A DNA stretch of 64,000 nucleotides from Gnetum montanum (taxonomy: Eukaryota; Streptophyta; Gnetopsida; Gnetales; Gnetaceae): positions 500,713 through 564,712 of the forward strand of contig MNCI01020990.1 of the NCBI GenBank assembly GCA_015680685.1, given 5' to 3'. The first letter of the stretch is position 1, and each line of letters starts with the position of its first letter. Shown in pieces: positions 35,766-46,090 of this stretch. The position numbers and the translations under genes were made by a program. The notes under the pieces are model-generated. The model saw nothing but the letters and a program-made list of their open reading frames with translations, was not told where the DNA came from and searched no databases.

Positions 35766-35990
35766 GGTCAATTGAGTTCATTAGAAAAGACTATGTTAGA
35801 AACCTACAAGCAAGGATCAACAAAATGCCTTGCTTTTAATGCAAGAGCCTGTATAGCTTTTGATGCTGGAGTTTTATATAATTGTCGAGAAAGACAAAAA
35901 GCTGTGATGAAAGGAATGAAGGTTCATGGTTCATGGAACTTTGGTATGAGAGTTCATGAAGCCTCATTGTATGAATACAATATTTTTACA
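35766..35990. other. Spacer between two tail-to-tail LINEs
   Basis: About 225 bases lie between the 3' ends of L1 copies 1 and 2. The plus strand is open across it and reads protein-like text (QKAVMKGMKVHGSWNFGM), but I do not recognise it. It may be the original host sequence between the two insertions. Confidence 0.4.
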
Positions 35991-38900
35991 TGAACTTTTT
36001 TTTAGCAAAACAATCAGGCATTGTATTAGAAAAAGTAAGCAAAAAACAAAAGTGGAAGAATCCCACAAAACGGGAATAATTCACCCCTCCCTTGAGATGA
36101 GGAAAGGGGAGATCCACTTAGAGAAAAAAGCAAAACAAACAAAAAAGGTGAGAACTTCTAAGTTGCTAACCACCAAACCTCTTCACAAAATCTGGCCCCT
36201 CCTTGGGCCCTTCAATTAGGTACATTCAAAACCAAAAAGAAAAAAGCCAATAGCCCTAACGGGGCACCCTCTCTCCATTCTTGTGAACATTATCATGTTG
36301 TAGATCATGAGATGGTCGTGCAAGGGCAATTAGCAATTTCTCACCTGTCTATAGAATCCAGAACCTCCTGAAGTCGCTCTGTAGCAACAAATTTTGTTGC
36401 TTCCCAAAACTCCTTGTACTTTTGCTCCTTTTCTTGTTGGGATTTTGTAGATCCAGCTTTATCTAGATGAAATCTAGTAGCAACCCTCCTAGTATGCCTT
36501 TGGAGATCCATCCATGAAATGTAATAGCGGACTTCAATAACTTCTTAGGGACAACGACCTATTAGGAACCACTGTTGAATGCTAGTTGAGTGAGTTGCCA
36601 ACTGCTGCTTCATGAGATACTCCTCTTCCTAGGCAGCTTTGGCCCTCTGAACCTCTATCACCTTCTCTCTTTGCACTCTTTCTTGGGCTTCATGTTGCAG
36701 ATCTTCTTAGATCTGCGCCTTGAGCTCCTCCTCCAACGCACACCTCTTGGATGCTTTTTGTAGCTCCCTCAATTGGCGCTCTTGAACATCAACTTCATGT
36801 GCCTGCCTCTCCACCTCCTGCACCTGAACTCTAGCAGTCTCCTCATGCCTGATCTACTCTTGATCTTGTGCTTCTTCAATAGTGTGGCATAGCTTAGCTT
36901 CATGTTGAATCTAAAGCTCATAATGAATCTGCTCTTCCATTATATGGATTTGATATAGTAGCAGTGTTTTTGTAGCAGAACCCTAATCCAGAGCATTGGC
37001 TCCCAACCATCAACGACAAACCTGAGTCCAACCTCTCCCTCAGCCCCTACAAAACAGACGAAGAAGATTATTCCTCTCTAAGGGTGAACTACGGTGTGTA
37101 TAATATTGCTTGATTGTGTAGGCGTGGGCTTGCATAGTTTCCCTCAGTTTGGCTGCATTCCATAGCATCAAAATCAACCTAGAATGGCATCCCTACTGTT
37201 CCTGTCGAATCAAAAACAAGAAGATCTTGGGCAAGTTAATAGGACAACCCAGTTGCAAACAATGCATGAAGGAAAAATGGGAGCCCTAGAGCTTCCATGT
37301 GTTCTTAGACTGGATGAAGAAATGCTCCAACAACTTGGTTGCCTTCTGCCATAGGGCTGGCAAGGAAGACTTAGGAACTTGTCGACTAGCCATTTTGGAA
37401 TAGGCCCCTGAAAGAAACTTTCTGCATCTTACAGCTCTTGTCCTAAAGGCAAAATAGTTTCCTTTCTAGTAGTGATACCCATGTATTCTGCAATATCTTC
37501 TTTCGTAAGCTTGATCTACATCTCTCAGAAGGTTTTGTAATCACCATGCCAACGAGAAAAGAAGGAGTCATCTACAAGATCAGGGTTCCTTGTGAGCTAT
37601 GGGAGAATGTCATCCCACCCCATCCTTAGCATCAATGCCCATAGTTGCTGGTTATTTTGGTATCTCTGGTAGTCAGGCTCAAAGGTTGGTGTGTGTCCCA
37701 TGGTTGTTGTGGCTAGAGGCCACAGCTACAGGGCCTTTTAAATAATGAATTTTAAATAATGAATGTTGGAGATGGCAGCTACATATTTTGAAAAATGAGA
37801 GCGTTCCAGGCCTTCCACATCGTCTATAGAATAGCACAAGCATGGCAGTCCCTGTGCAGGCACTACCCTATGGTGGCAGTTGCCCAAATGGCACACATGA
37901 TGAGGCATTAGTGCAAGAAATGTTTAGATGTCTCAATGGCCATGTTGTAGAGGGGACATGTGGCATGAATCTGTAGGCCCCATGCCCAAATTAGCACCTA
38001 GACAAGTAAGGCGCCATGCACCACCAACCACAAAAAGCATTTAATTTTTTTTGGTAGGCGGCCCTTTCAAATCTACCTCCATCCTGGGATAGGTGGGAAT
38101 TTAATGGGCAATAACTGACTTGGTGGCATGCCCAACATTCTGAACTGACATAGTGATTATGTAATTGCACAAATTCCATGCCAAACATGATTCTTGAGGG
38201 CCCACATCCCACATCATATACTTGTGCCACAAAATTGCTACCCATGGCCCATTAGTCTTTGCATTTAAGATGCTATTAACAAGCATATGGTATCCCATTA
38301 AAATAACATTTTGGAATCTAGTAATACCCAACCCGCCCACATTCTTTGGCTACACCACTTTTTTTTGAAGAAACAAGGTGCATGTGATTTCCTCATTTGC
38401 CACCTGACTAGATAAAATTACGAATAATTTGATGCATCCTCTCAATCACCCCTTGTAGAGGCATGGCCATAGAAGTTGCATATCTACTGATAGCCAAAAG
38501 AACTGACACTACCAAGAGGATTCTCCCTTTTCTTATAAGAAAATGGCTAGTCCAGTGTTGGGTTCTCATTTGAAGCTTTTAGATGAGGCAAATCCAAGTT
38601 GCTTTTCTATGCCAATTAAAAATGGGGATCCCCAAGTATGTATCCTATGGCATGCTCTTCAAAATGCCAAGATTACGATAGATATTGCTTCTTACCCTAA
38701 TATCTGTACAAACAAAATGGGTGGAGGATTTTCCCCAATTAATGGTCAGACTGGTCTCCTGAGACATTTTGCTCAATGCTCGTACAATCACATCTGCTTG
38801 AGGAACAGCTCCCAAGGTGAACAAAATCGTATCATCTGCATAGTGCTTTGCAATACAAGTCACCCCTCTGATCCTAAGCCCTTAGGCCCCTTTTGATTTT

Positions 38901-40155
38901 CAATACATGTTCATAGTATCCATGGCAATAATAAAAAGATATGTTGACAGTGGGTATCCTTGCCTTAACCCCCACTGAAGGGAGGAAAACCCCCAATGGT
39001 TCCCATTAATCTCAAAAGAATAAGCTCTTGACTTCTAGATTTGAATGTGTAGTTCTACAAATTTCAGATGCAGCCCCTTTTGGAGCACAATATCTTTTAA
39101 CGCCATCCAAGAAACCGTATCATATGCCTTGGCAATATCAAGTTAGAAGCACATACCTTGGAAGTTCTCCCGTTTCATCGAGTGCATGATTTCCTGAAAT
39201 AAAAGAATTTGGTTTTGGATGGACCTACCTTTGATGAAGCCCATTTTTTGGGGCCCAACCAACACTAGCATAATAGGCCATAGTCTGGACACTAGAATCT
39301 TTGTAAACAAATGCATGAGGATGTTATAGAGCCCTATTGGCTGAAAGTGAGCCAACTTTGTGGGGTTATCCACTTTTGAGATCAAAACAATCCAAGCATA
39401 GTTGATCTCATTCCTTACTTGTCTCCAACACAACATTATGTTAAAAGCATCAACATATGATCCCCAGTCACATCAAAGAACATTTTGAAAAATTCCACAG
39501 GTCATCCATCTAGCCTTGGTGCCCTATTGGACCACATAGTTCTGAGAGCTTGTGAGATTTCTTGCTTGGTAATAGGTGCCATGAGACTTCTATTTTGCAA
39601 TGGTTGCACCACCTTGCTGATGTTAATAGAACTGGGGAAGAAATCTCCCTTTGCCTAGACTTTAGCCCAATAGTCTTGCATGATGGCATCAATAGCATGA
39701 CCCCCATTGATCAACTTATCTCCTTGCCTGAGGCTGTGGATTTTCATAGCTGTCATGTTTGCCTTCTCTACTACAAAAAAGAATATAGTATCATGGCCCC
39801 CATCTTTTAACCATTTCATGTGGCTTTGTTTCTTCCAATACTATTCCTCTTCAGTCAACAACTGCTGCAACTGTAAGAGCACATCATATTCCTCTTGTTC
39901 CAAGGATTGTCCTTGTTCTTTAGACGCTTGAATTTCACGCAACTTTAGTAACAACTCTTTGTATATTCCTTGGATGCATATTTCTCACCTTTTTGTCTAG
40001 TTCTAAATTTTTTCTTTAGGGTAGTCAATGCTTGCTTCAAAAATTCTCTAGGGTCATACTGACCTAGGTACCCTACCCAAGCTTCATGAACTAGATTGGC
40101 TAGCCATGGTTTCGTCAACCAAGCTCTCTCAAACCTAAATGGGCATGGCCCTAGA
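35991..40155 (-). mobile_element. L1-type LINE, copy 2 (inverted, 5'-truncated)
   Basis: The minus strand repeats copy 1 from its position about 31650 to its 3' end. Blocks include ERAWLTKPWLANLVHEAW (about 40130), GFIKGRSIQNQILL (about 39240), HYADDTILF (about 38840), VAQVYDVGCG, and the coiled-coil segment (about 36990-36345). The 3' end is near 35998. It lacks the endonuclease. In segments compared by eye roughly four of five bases match copy 1, so these are independent old insertions or an old duplication, not a recent hairpin. Stops are abundant. Confidence 0.85.
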
Positions 40156-40371
40156 GAATCAACTTGACAAGACAAGCACTGTTTTGACATGAGGTAACTT
40201 GTCTAAAGTTTTGATTTTCTCTGAATTTTGAAAGGAAAATTTGAAAAAGTCCCTCAACATTACAGTTAAGGAGGGAGCATTGGCTATACTTTGATGTGTC
40301 ATGATTTTTTGTAATGTTTCTTTATTTCAAATGGTTTTACTAAGGTTGGTTTGTTTTAATTAAAATTTAAA

Positions 40372-41750
40372 TTTTTTTTGGAGAAAAGTCGAAAGAATGT
40401 TAATCAAAAGGTATTATGTACATTAGAAAGATATCTCCAAAAACACGGGGAGAGGATCTCCCCTCATCCCAAACCCCCCCCCCCCCCCCCCCCTCTTTTT
40501 AATAGGGGGAGAGCCTCTTTTTATAGCCCTAGCACAAAATTGGATGGCAAAGTCCACCCCCAAGACCCCCAACTCGTGTACCTAGCATATCCCGGTCTTA
40601 GAAAAAACATCTAGAAAAATAAAGAAATACAATTAACAAAATGCCCAAGTGATCCCCACCCCAAATCGCATGCTACAAATGAATCGACAGCCTAGTGTAG
40701 TGCCAGTAGCTCTACTCCTAACTATGGAGTGCATCCAGCACCGCTCTATGGCATTCAGTGTCAACAAAAGCTACTAGAATTCCTTGAAATTAGCCTCCTT
40801 TCGCACCTACTCCACAACATTGCCCTCTCCATCCGAATGAACCTCCTTGCTCTGGCATTGGATATGCCACCTCAGTGCCCCCTAGGGCATGTTGCACCCA
40901 ATGTCAAAGATGACATAAGGGCAATGCCCCTCTCGAACCCCACAAACGAGAGTTGTTTTCATGTGTCTGATCGATCTGCTGCTGTATCTATGTCTCCTCT
41001 TGCGCCTCCTCCTCCCTCTACTCCTGCTTCTCCTACTCCTTCTTTTCCTAGAGTCGGGCCTCCTCTTGTAGCTCATCCTAGATCCTTTGTCTAAGCTCAT
41101 CTTCTAGAGCATGTAGGGCCATCGCTTCTACCAAATCATGGCGGATCTTCTCCACCCTAGCCTCCTCATACTGCTGAGTCAAATGTTCTAGCTCTTGTTG
41201 GAACTCTTCCTCCCACTATCTGAGCTGCTATGCCCAAAATGCACGCTCCTCCACCTGCACCTGCTCCATCATCTCTAGCCCAGCTTAAAACCCCTGAGGC
41301 CCCCCCTTCCACTCCCCCTGGCTTGAGCCCTTGCTCAGATCGAGCCACCAAAGGCATCTCCTCCTGTTGTTCTTGGGGTTGTGATGGTTCCCCCCTCTCA
41401 GCACATTGCAAAACCCCCCAATCAGGTCTCCCCTTTGAAGATTCCTCCTCCACCCCAATAGAATCTAAAGGAATGTCTTGCATTGCTCGTACATTGCCAA
41501 ACTGTCGGAGCCTTTGAAGGCCAAGGGGACCTCTCGATGGTGCTGCTTCCCTTGCCACCCACCAAAGGGCTAGGATAAGCCCCAAATGCATCCCCCTCCA
41601 CTTTTAGTGCAGAACCCCCAAAAAGTAACAAGGCCAGTTCACAACATACTCCCTCCGAACGCAGTGCATGAAGCTAAAATGCACTCCTAGCAACTTCCAT
41701 GCATTGCTGGAATGAACAAAGAACTAATCCACAAGGACTGCCGCACCTTC
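40372..41750 (-). mobile_element. L1-type LINE 3' fragment, copy 4
   Basis: Reading the minus strand, a Glu/Gln-rich coiled coil related to that of L1 copies 1 and 2 is visible at about 41290-40890 (EEEFQQELEHLTQQYEEARV, EDELRQRI, REGHCPYVI). The element ends in an A-rich tail, seen as a T run at about 40372-40380. It interrupts repeat R. It is GC-richer than its surroundings and contains a 20-base C tract at 40474-40493. Plus-strand open frames at 40729-41094 and 41230-41517 are shadows of this coding region. Confidence 0.6.
40474..40493. repeat. Poly-C tract
   Basis: A run of 20 C in the 3' part of L1 copy 4. Its exact length may be unreliable. Confidence 0.85.
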
Positions 41751-42596
41751 TAGACCTTATATTATGTTTAGACTAGAAGTGTCAATTCAAGAAAAGCATT
41801 GATGTATGTCCCACATTGGATGGGATAGATGGTTCTCCCACAACAGTATATAGCCCCCTCTTATGAATGAAAAGCATATGCATGTTTGTGTTCTTGGTGA
41901 AATGCTAGAGTTCCTTATCGTTGTAGGAGTTTCATTCCATTCTAATTCTTTTTGAAATTGTCTCAGTTTAATCTTAGTTCCCCTTACAAATGTTTCAAGA
42001 TCTCATTAGGGTTTCAGTTTCATCTCAGTTTTATGAATGTGTTGATGATCTATCTCAGTTTATGATATTCATCTGAATTATTCTTCTTAAGTGATGTTTC
42101 ATATAGATGGATCTTTTCGATGGATGATCATTAAATTAGGTTTGGATGTTCGTTTATAAGAAAATCAGGTTTAGATGTTTTTCTGAGTATAAAGCTCTTT
42201 AAGCTAGTATAGATTTATTGAATTTTCTAATGCATGAATTATGCAATGAAAAATCTCTGTTTTCTATTTGATGTTTTCTCATTTCTAAGCACAAATTCCC
42301 ATCAAATTCTCAGTTTCTTGTAGATCTACATATCATAAAACGTATTCTTAGTTCCATCACAGGTCTAGGGTTGAAGCATAAATACCATTTTGGAATCTGC
42401 ACTCAGATGCATTTAACTTTGTGTTTCATGCAAGTAGAATTGAAGAAAGATTGATTGGTCCTTGCTTTCATGATTTGCTGTTGATTTGCCCTGCTTTTGG
42501 CTTTGTTCAGGTTTTAATTCTATCTTTTGTTGTCGTTAGGGTCTTATTCTGTTTTATCAGTAAAATATTCATTGAGGTGCTATCAATACCACCGTC

Positions 42597-42650
42597 GTTA
42601 CTCAACTTTATAACAGCATTACAGTTACTCAACTTTATAACAGCATTACA
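42597..42650. repeat. Perfect 27-bp tandem duplication
   Basis: Two identical 27-base units, each beginning GTTACTCAAC, lie side by side. Confidence 0.9.
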
Positions 42651-43045
42651 GTGGCACGCTTATTCCAGAAGTGTATGACGAGACAAAATGTAGAGTACAT
42701 GTAAAAGAGAATCTCCATTACAGCAGCTAAACAAAACGACGTGGAGAGGCATCTCCTTGAGGTTACTCCACGATCAACAGCAAAAACAAAAAGAGACACA
42801 GGCTCATTGAACAGCAAATGGGTCCTCTCTCATGACCATGATTCCCCACAAAACCGAAGTTGCCCTCTTGGTGCCAGGAAGGGATATTAATGCACTTATC
42901 TGTACCACCCCCTTTTCACCATACGTCAGCTTCTTTTTCGATGTTTCCGAGTTATGTCGGTCCCATTGCATTCATCAACAGTTCAGCGTGTGAAGTCAAC
43001 TTAGAATCGGAAAAATTACCACATGTACCAATCAAAGATTGAATT

Positions 43046-43089
43046 CTCAGCTGAAAAAGCCCTCTTTCTCAGCTGAAAAAGCCCTCTTT
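43046..43089. repeat. Perfect 22-bp tandem duplication
   Basis: Two identical 22-base units, each beginning CTCAGCTGAAAAAG, lie side by side. Confidence 0.9.
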
Positions 43090-43268
43090 GACTCCATCTA
43101 TCATCCATCACAGCAGACAAAAGTCCTCTCCAAACAGAAAAATAATGATATTGATATATGTATAGTGCAGATATGTCTAATATAACACGTTTTGAGCTCC
43201 CAGGAGAAAGCGAGGAATCAAATTTAATACATTGGATTCTATCTTGGTTGCCTAATCATCATGCTAGC

Positions 43269-43703
43269 TGTCACCGGGTGAGTCCCAGCGGAATATTTTT
43301 ACCTCACCAAGTGATAGCGCTAAGTGCTGCGACACCTAAGCGCTAAGTGATATCACGTCTTTAGGCAAGGGCATTCTCGGCCTTACCAGTATGCTCTCCT
43401 ACTGGCACTTCCTCCTGTCGCTCCAACAGGAGGGTGGTCTGGCCTCGCACCAGACCGGCATGGCTCTCCCGCCAGCCGGGCACCGCACCAAGACCTCCTG
43501 TCTCGGCTGCCTACATACCTACTTGCAGCGTAGGATCAGGGCCATGTAGTTCTAATCTGCATCGGCCCGAACTCGCCATAGCAAGTGTGCATGCGATACG
43601 CCTAGACGTCTCCAAACATAATCGCTCGCATGGTGTGAACCATCCATAGCTCGTGTGCGCCTACGCACGAGCGTTCACATCGAGAGCTCAAAAGGTCGTG
43701 ACA
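43269..43703 (-). repeat. TRIM 3' LTR (435 bp)
   Basis: On the minus strand it runs from TGTCACGACC (43703) to GTGACA (43269). It matches the other LTR closely but lacks a segment of about 80 bases that the other carries near 44315-44402, and it has a few extra short segments. Confidence 0.9.
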
Positions 43704-43717
43704 AACCCACCCCCACC
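43704..43717 (-). promoter_or_regulatory. TRIM polypurine tract
   Basis: On the minus strand CCGGTGGGGGTGGGTT sits directly before the 3' LTR start TGTCACG, the position where plus-strand DNA synthesis is primed. Confidence 0.8.
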
Positions 43718-43886
43718 GGATGAGAAGTTCGACATCCTCGTCGAAAGTCCCCTTTGAGTAGGAGTTTTCGAACAACTCCTCGTCACATTTCGATGTGACA
43801 TCCCTTTTTGGTGTGTCGACTCCTTCGACAAACACCCTTGATCCAATGGCTAAGAACCATCTCAGCCATTCTGTTTGACTCAGCAA
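43704..43886 (-). CDS. Small open frame in the TRIM internal region
   Basis: An ATG at 43886 opens a frame of about 61 codons through the internal region, with further codons reading into the LTR (stop at about 43602). The text (FVEGVDTPKRDVTSKCDEEL, FDEDVELLIRWGWV) is acidic and shows no family motif that I know. TRIMs usually carry no gene, so this is either chance or a scrap of the parent element. Another ATG at about 43892 opens a second frame. Treat it as unproven. Confidence 0.25.
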
Positions 43887-43951
43887 ACATGCTGCCTGGT
43901 TCTCCTAAACAGGTCGATAAACACAATCAAAGTCATACACCGCAAGGTCCG

Positions 43952-43967
43952 CCTTACTCCGATACCA
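43952..43967 (-). promoter_or_regulatory. TRIM primer-binding site (initiator Met tRNA)
   Basis: On the minus strand, two bases after the LTR, the sequence reads TGGTATCGGAGTAAGG. It matches the initiator Met tRNA complement TGGTATCAGAGC at 10 of 12 positions. Confidence 0.8.
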
Positions 43968-43969
43968 AT

Positions 43970-44472
43970 TGCCATCAGGTGAGTCGCAGCGAAATATTTT
44001 TACCTCACCAAGTGATAGCGCTAAGTGCTCCGACACCTCCCAACGATGCATATCACGTCTTTAGGCACGGGCATTCTCGGCCTTACCAATGCGCTCTCGT
44101 AACTGGCACTTCCTCTTCCTCCTGTCGCCCCAACAGTTGGGTGGTCTGGCCTTGCACCAGACCGGCATGGCTCGACCAAGACCTCCTGTCTCAGCTGCCT
44201 ACATACCTACTCGCAGCGTAGGATCAGGGCCATGTAATTCTAATCTGCATCGGCCCCGAACTCGCCATAGCAAGTGTGCATGCGATACGCCTGGACATCT
44301 CCAAACGTAACCGCTCGCATGCGCAGCACCTGCTACGTGCAGCACCTGCTACGCGCTCGTTACGCAAGTCATCTGTAGTGAACAGATGCCTTGCCATACC
44401 CCTGGTGTGAACCATCCATAGCTCGTGCGTAGCGCACGAGCGTTTGCATCGAGAGCTCAAAGCGTCGTGACA
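43970..44472 (-). repeat. TRIM 5' LTR (503 bp)
   Basis: On the minus strand it runs from TGTCACGACG (44472) to GATGGCA (43970). It includes a tandem GCAGCACCTGCTACG pair (about 44315-44345) and the palindrome-like TCGTGCG/CGCACGA at about 44421-44442. It holds about 80 bases absent from the other LTR. Confidence 0.9.
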
Positions 44473-44477
44473 CTAGC

Positions 44478-45333
44478 GTTTCTTTCAATTTTATTATTTA
44501 AAGGAACATTATTGGCATCGACCATCATGGAAAATTAATTATATTAATCTGTTCTCTCTAATGTCATGCTTGTGCATAGATTGGGTTACCTTAGTGTTTT
44601 TTAATTATGAGAGGATACAGGCTTCAACCATAGGTTTACTGTCTGACAATTACTTAATAGTTAATTTGTGTACGGGTTCCCATATCACATATACATGATT
44701 ACTTAACTTTTATGCTACACATCATTGGATTTTCTTTTTTCAGCTTAATAATAGAAAAAAGAGAAGCAAACAGTATCTTATGAGGGTATTACAAAAATAA
44801 TCAAATTTTTAGTATTTCAAGGGAAGAAAGTATTTACCTTTTTAGTAATTATGTAAAACTATGAAAACAGATGAAGTTGGCCTTGATGCGTGATTGTATG
44901 CAAAAACAGTAGTTACCGGTATGCAATATGCATGACATTTTCTAACAGACTTTGATTCATGGGCCTGTCCTAGTGATTGAGCATTTTTTTTGAACTGACA
45001 ATACTGAATTTCAAAGTTCATATAAAACACTCCGCTGACCATGTAAAGAGACCTCTGGAGTTATTACACAGATTTCAGTTAGCCTAATCCAACGTTTAGT
45101 TAATTGACAGTAGCAAATTTCAATGTTACCAAAGAATAAAAGAGGGCTCTGTTCAGGTTTTCAGTTTTGTGGTTCATCGGAGAGGAAAAAAATATTGATA
45201 ACTCTGGTGGACAGATCTCCCCGTTAGAGCACAGTGGCGATTGCAATAAATAAAACAAGAGAATCCCTCTTCATCTGAGCGAGGGTTTTTGTCTGCTTCA
45301 ACAGATGGAGTGTAAGAGGTCTTTTTCCACCAA
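44478..45333. other. No recognisable gene
   Basis: AT-rich sequence between the TRIM target duplication and the assembly gap. Nothing supportable was seen. Confidence 0.35.
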
Positions 45334-45846
45334 NNNNNNNNNNNNNNNNNNNNNNNNNNNNNNNNNNNNNNNNNNNNNNNNNNNNNNNNNNNNNNNNNNN
45401 NNNNNNNNNNNNNNNNNNNNNNNNNNNNNNNNNNNNNNNNNNNNNNNNNNNNNNNNNNNNNNNNNNNNNNNNNNNNNNNNNNNNNNNNNNNNNNNNNNNN
45501 NNNNNNNNNNNNNNNNNNNNNNNNNNNNNNNNNNNNNNNNNNNNNNNNNNNNNNNNNNNNNNNNNNNNNNNNNNNNNNNNNNNNNNNNNNNNNNNNNNNN
45601 NNNNNNNNNNNNNNNNNNNNNNNNNNNNNNNNNNNNNNNNNNNNNNNNNNNNNNNNNNNNNNNNNNNNNNNNNNNNNNNNNNNNNNNNNNNNNNNNNNNN
45701 NNNNNNNNNNNNNNNNNNNNNNNNNNNNNNNNNNNNNNNNNNNNNNNNNNNNNNNNNNNNNNNNNNNNNNNNNNNNNNNNNNNNNNNNNNNNNNNNNNNN
45801 NNNNNNNNNNNNNNNNNNNNNNNNNNNNNNNNNNNNNNNNNNNNNN
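45334..45846. other. Assembly gap (513 N)
   Basis: A run of 513 unresolved bases. Open frames that appear to cross it are artefacts of the Ns. Confidence 0.99.
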
Positions 45847-46090
45847 ATAAAAGCATGAAGATCATCCCATGGGCTATAGCCGTTGATGCCCAACATGACG
45901 TATGATAGCATTATAACAAGAGGTGCCTTCATTTTGGCATACCGATGTGTCACGACCAGCTCTCTAACACCTTTTTTAAACAGTGTCACTGTTTCTGCTG
46001 GAACCAGCTATCTGAGGCTTCTTGGTGCTGCCCTTGTCTCTGCAGCTGTGTCTAGCTTCCATAATGCATCAATGGGCGTCCTTAGAAGTC
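45847..46090 (-). other. Possible exon of an unrecognised gene, cut by the gap
   Basis: On the minus strand, from about 46075 down to the gap, a frame reads PIDALWKLDTAAETRAAPRS, then a stop, then LVPAETVTLFKKGVRELV and MLGINGYSPWDDLHAF, and enters the gap. It is protein-like, but I do not recognise the family, and one TAG interrupts it at 46008-46010. The plus strand is also open for 71 codons here, so the coding strand is uncertain. Confidence 0.3.

Larger units (their letters stand above)
40290..42190 (+). repeat. Dispersed repeat R, copy 2 (split by an L1 fragment)
   Basis: Homology to 20660-21230 is found in two parts, 40290-40371 and 41752-42190, with an L1 fragment between. The second part has GTCCCACATTG (41808-41818), 28 bases of spacer, and TATATAG at 41847-41853. 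This is nearer than copy 1 to the plant snRNA-type promoter arrangement. No coding sequence was seen. Confidence 0.6.
42191..43263. other. No recognisable gene
   Basis: The sequence holds two short perfect tandem duplications (42597-42650 and 43046-43089) and no supportable coding sequence. Base composition becomes less AT-rich towards the TRIM element. The minus strand at 42870-42785 can be read as a possible protein end (GIMVMREDPFAVQ-stop), but nothing supports it further. Confidence 0.4.
43269..44472 (-). mobile_element. Complete TRIM-type miniature LTR retrotransposon
   Basis: A 1,204-bp element on the minus strand with every hallmark of a TRIM. Its two LTRs (44472-43970 and 43703-43269) have ends TGTCACGAC...GTGACA or TGGCA. 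The internal region is only 266 bp, with a primer-binding site next to the first LTR and a purine tract next to the second. The 5-bp target duplication CTAGC is perfect at 43264-43268 and 44473-44477. It carries no gag-pol, so it must have been mobilised by another element's proteins. It is strikingly rich in G, C and intact CpG compared with the surrounding AT-rich, TAG-riddled DNA, which argues for a recent insertion. Confidence 0.9.

Noticed and set aside
30968-40155. CRISPR array, integron or bacterial island
   Set aside because: No regularly spaced direct repeats or bacterial genes; the repeats are eukaryotic retroelements.
31000-40155. Twin-priming inversion of a single LINE
   Set aside because: Both arms contain the same full region rather than complementary halves, so two copies are present.
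40882-41591. Arg-rich, Pro-rich and Gly-rich frames of 72-141 codons
   Set aside because: They are shadow frames of the coiled-coil coding strand of L1 copy 4 and have no conserved counterpart in copies 1 and 2.
43434-44310. Plus-strand frames of 71-137 codons in the GC-rich block, considered as a gene
   Set aside because: The block is two LTRs of a TRIM on the other strand; similarity between the frames comes from the LTR repeat.
43970-44472. TRIM LTR considered as a Cassandra-type LTR carrying 5S rRNA sequence
   Set aside because: No 5S internal promoter blocks were found in either LTR.
45174-45989. Long open frames of 180-271 codons on both strands near 45.2-46.0 kb
   Set aside because: They exist only because the 513-base N run is read as open; the real flanking pieces are short.
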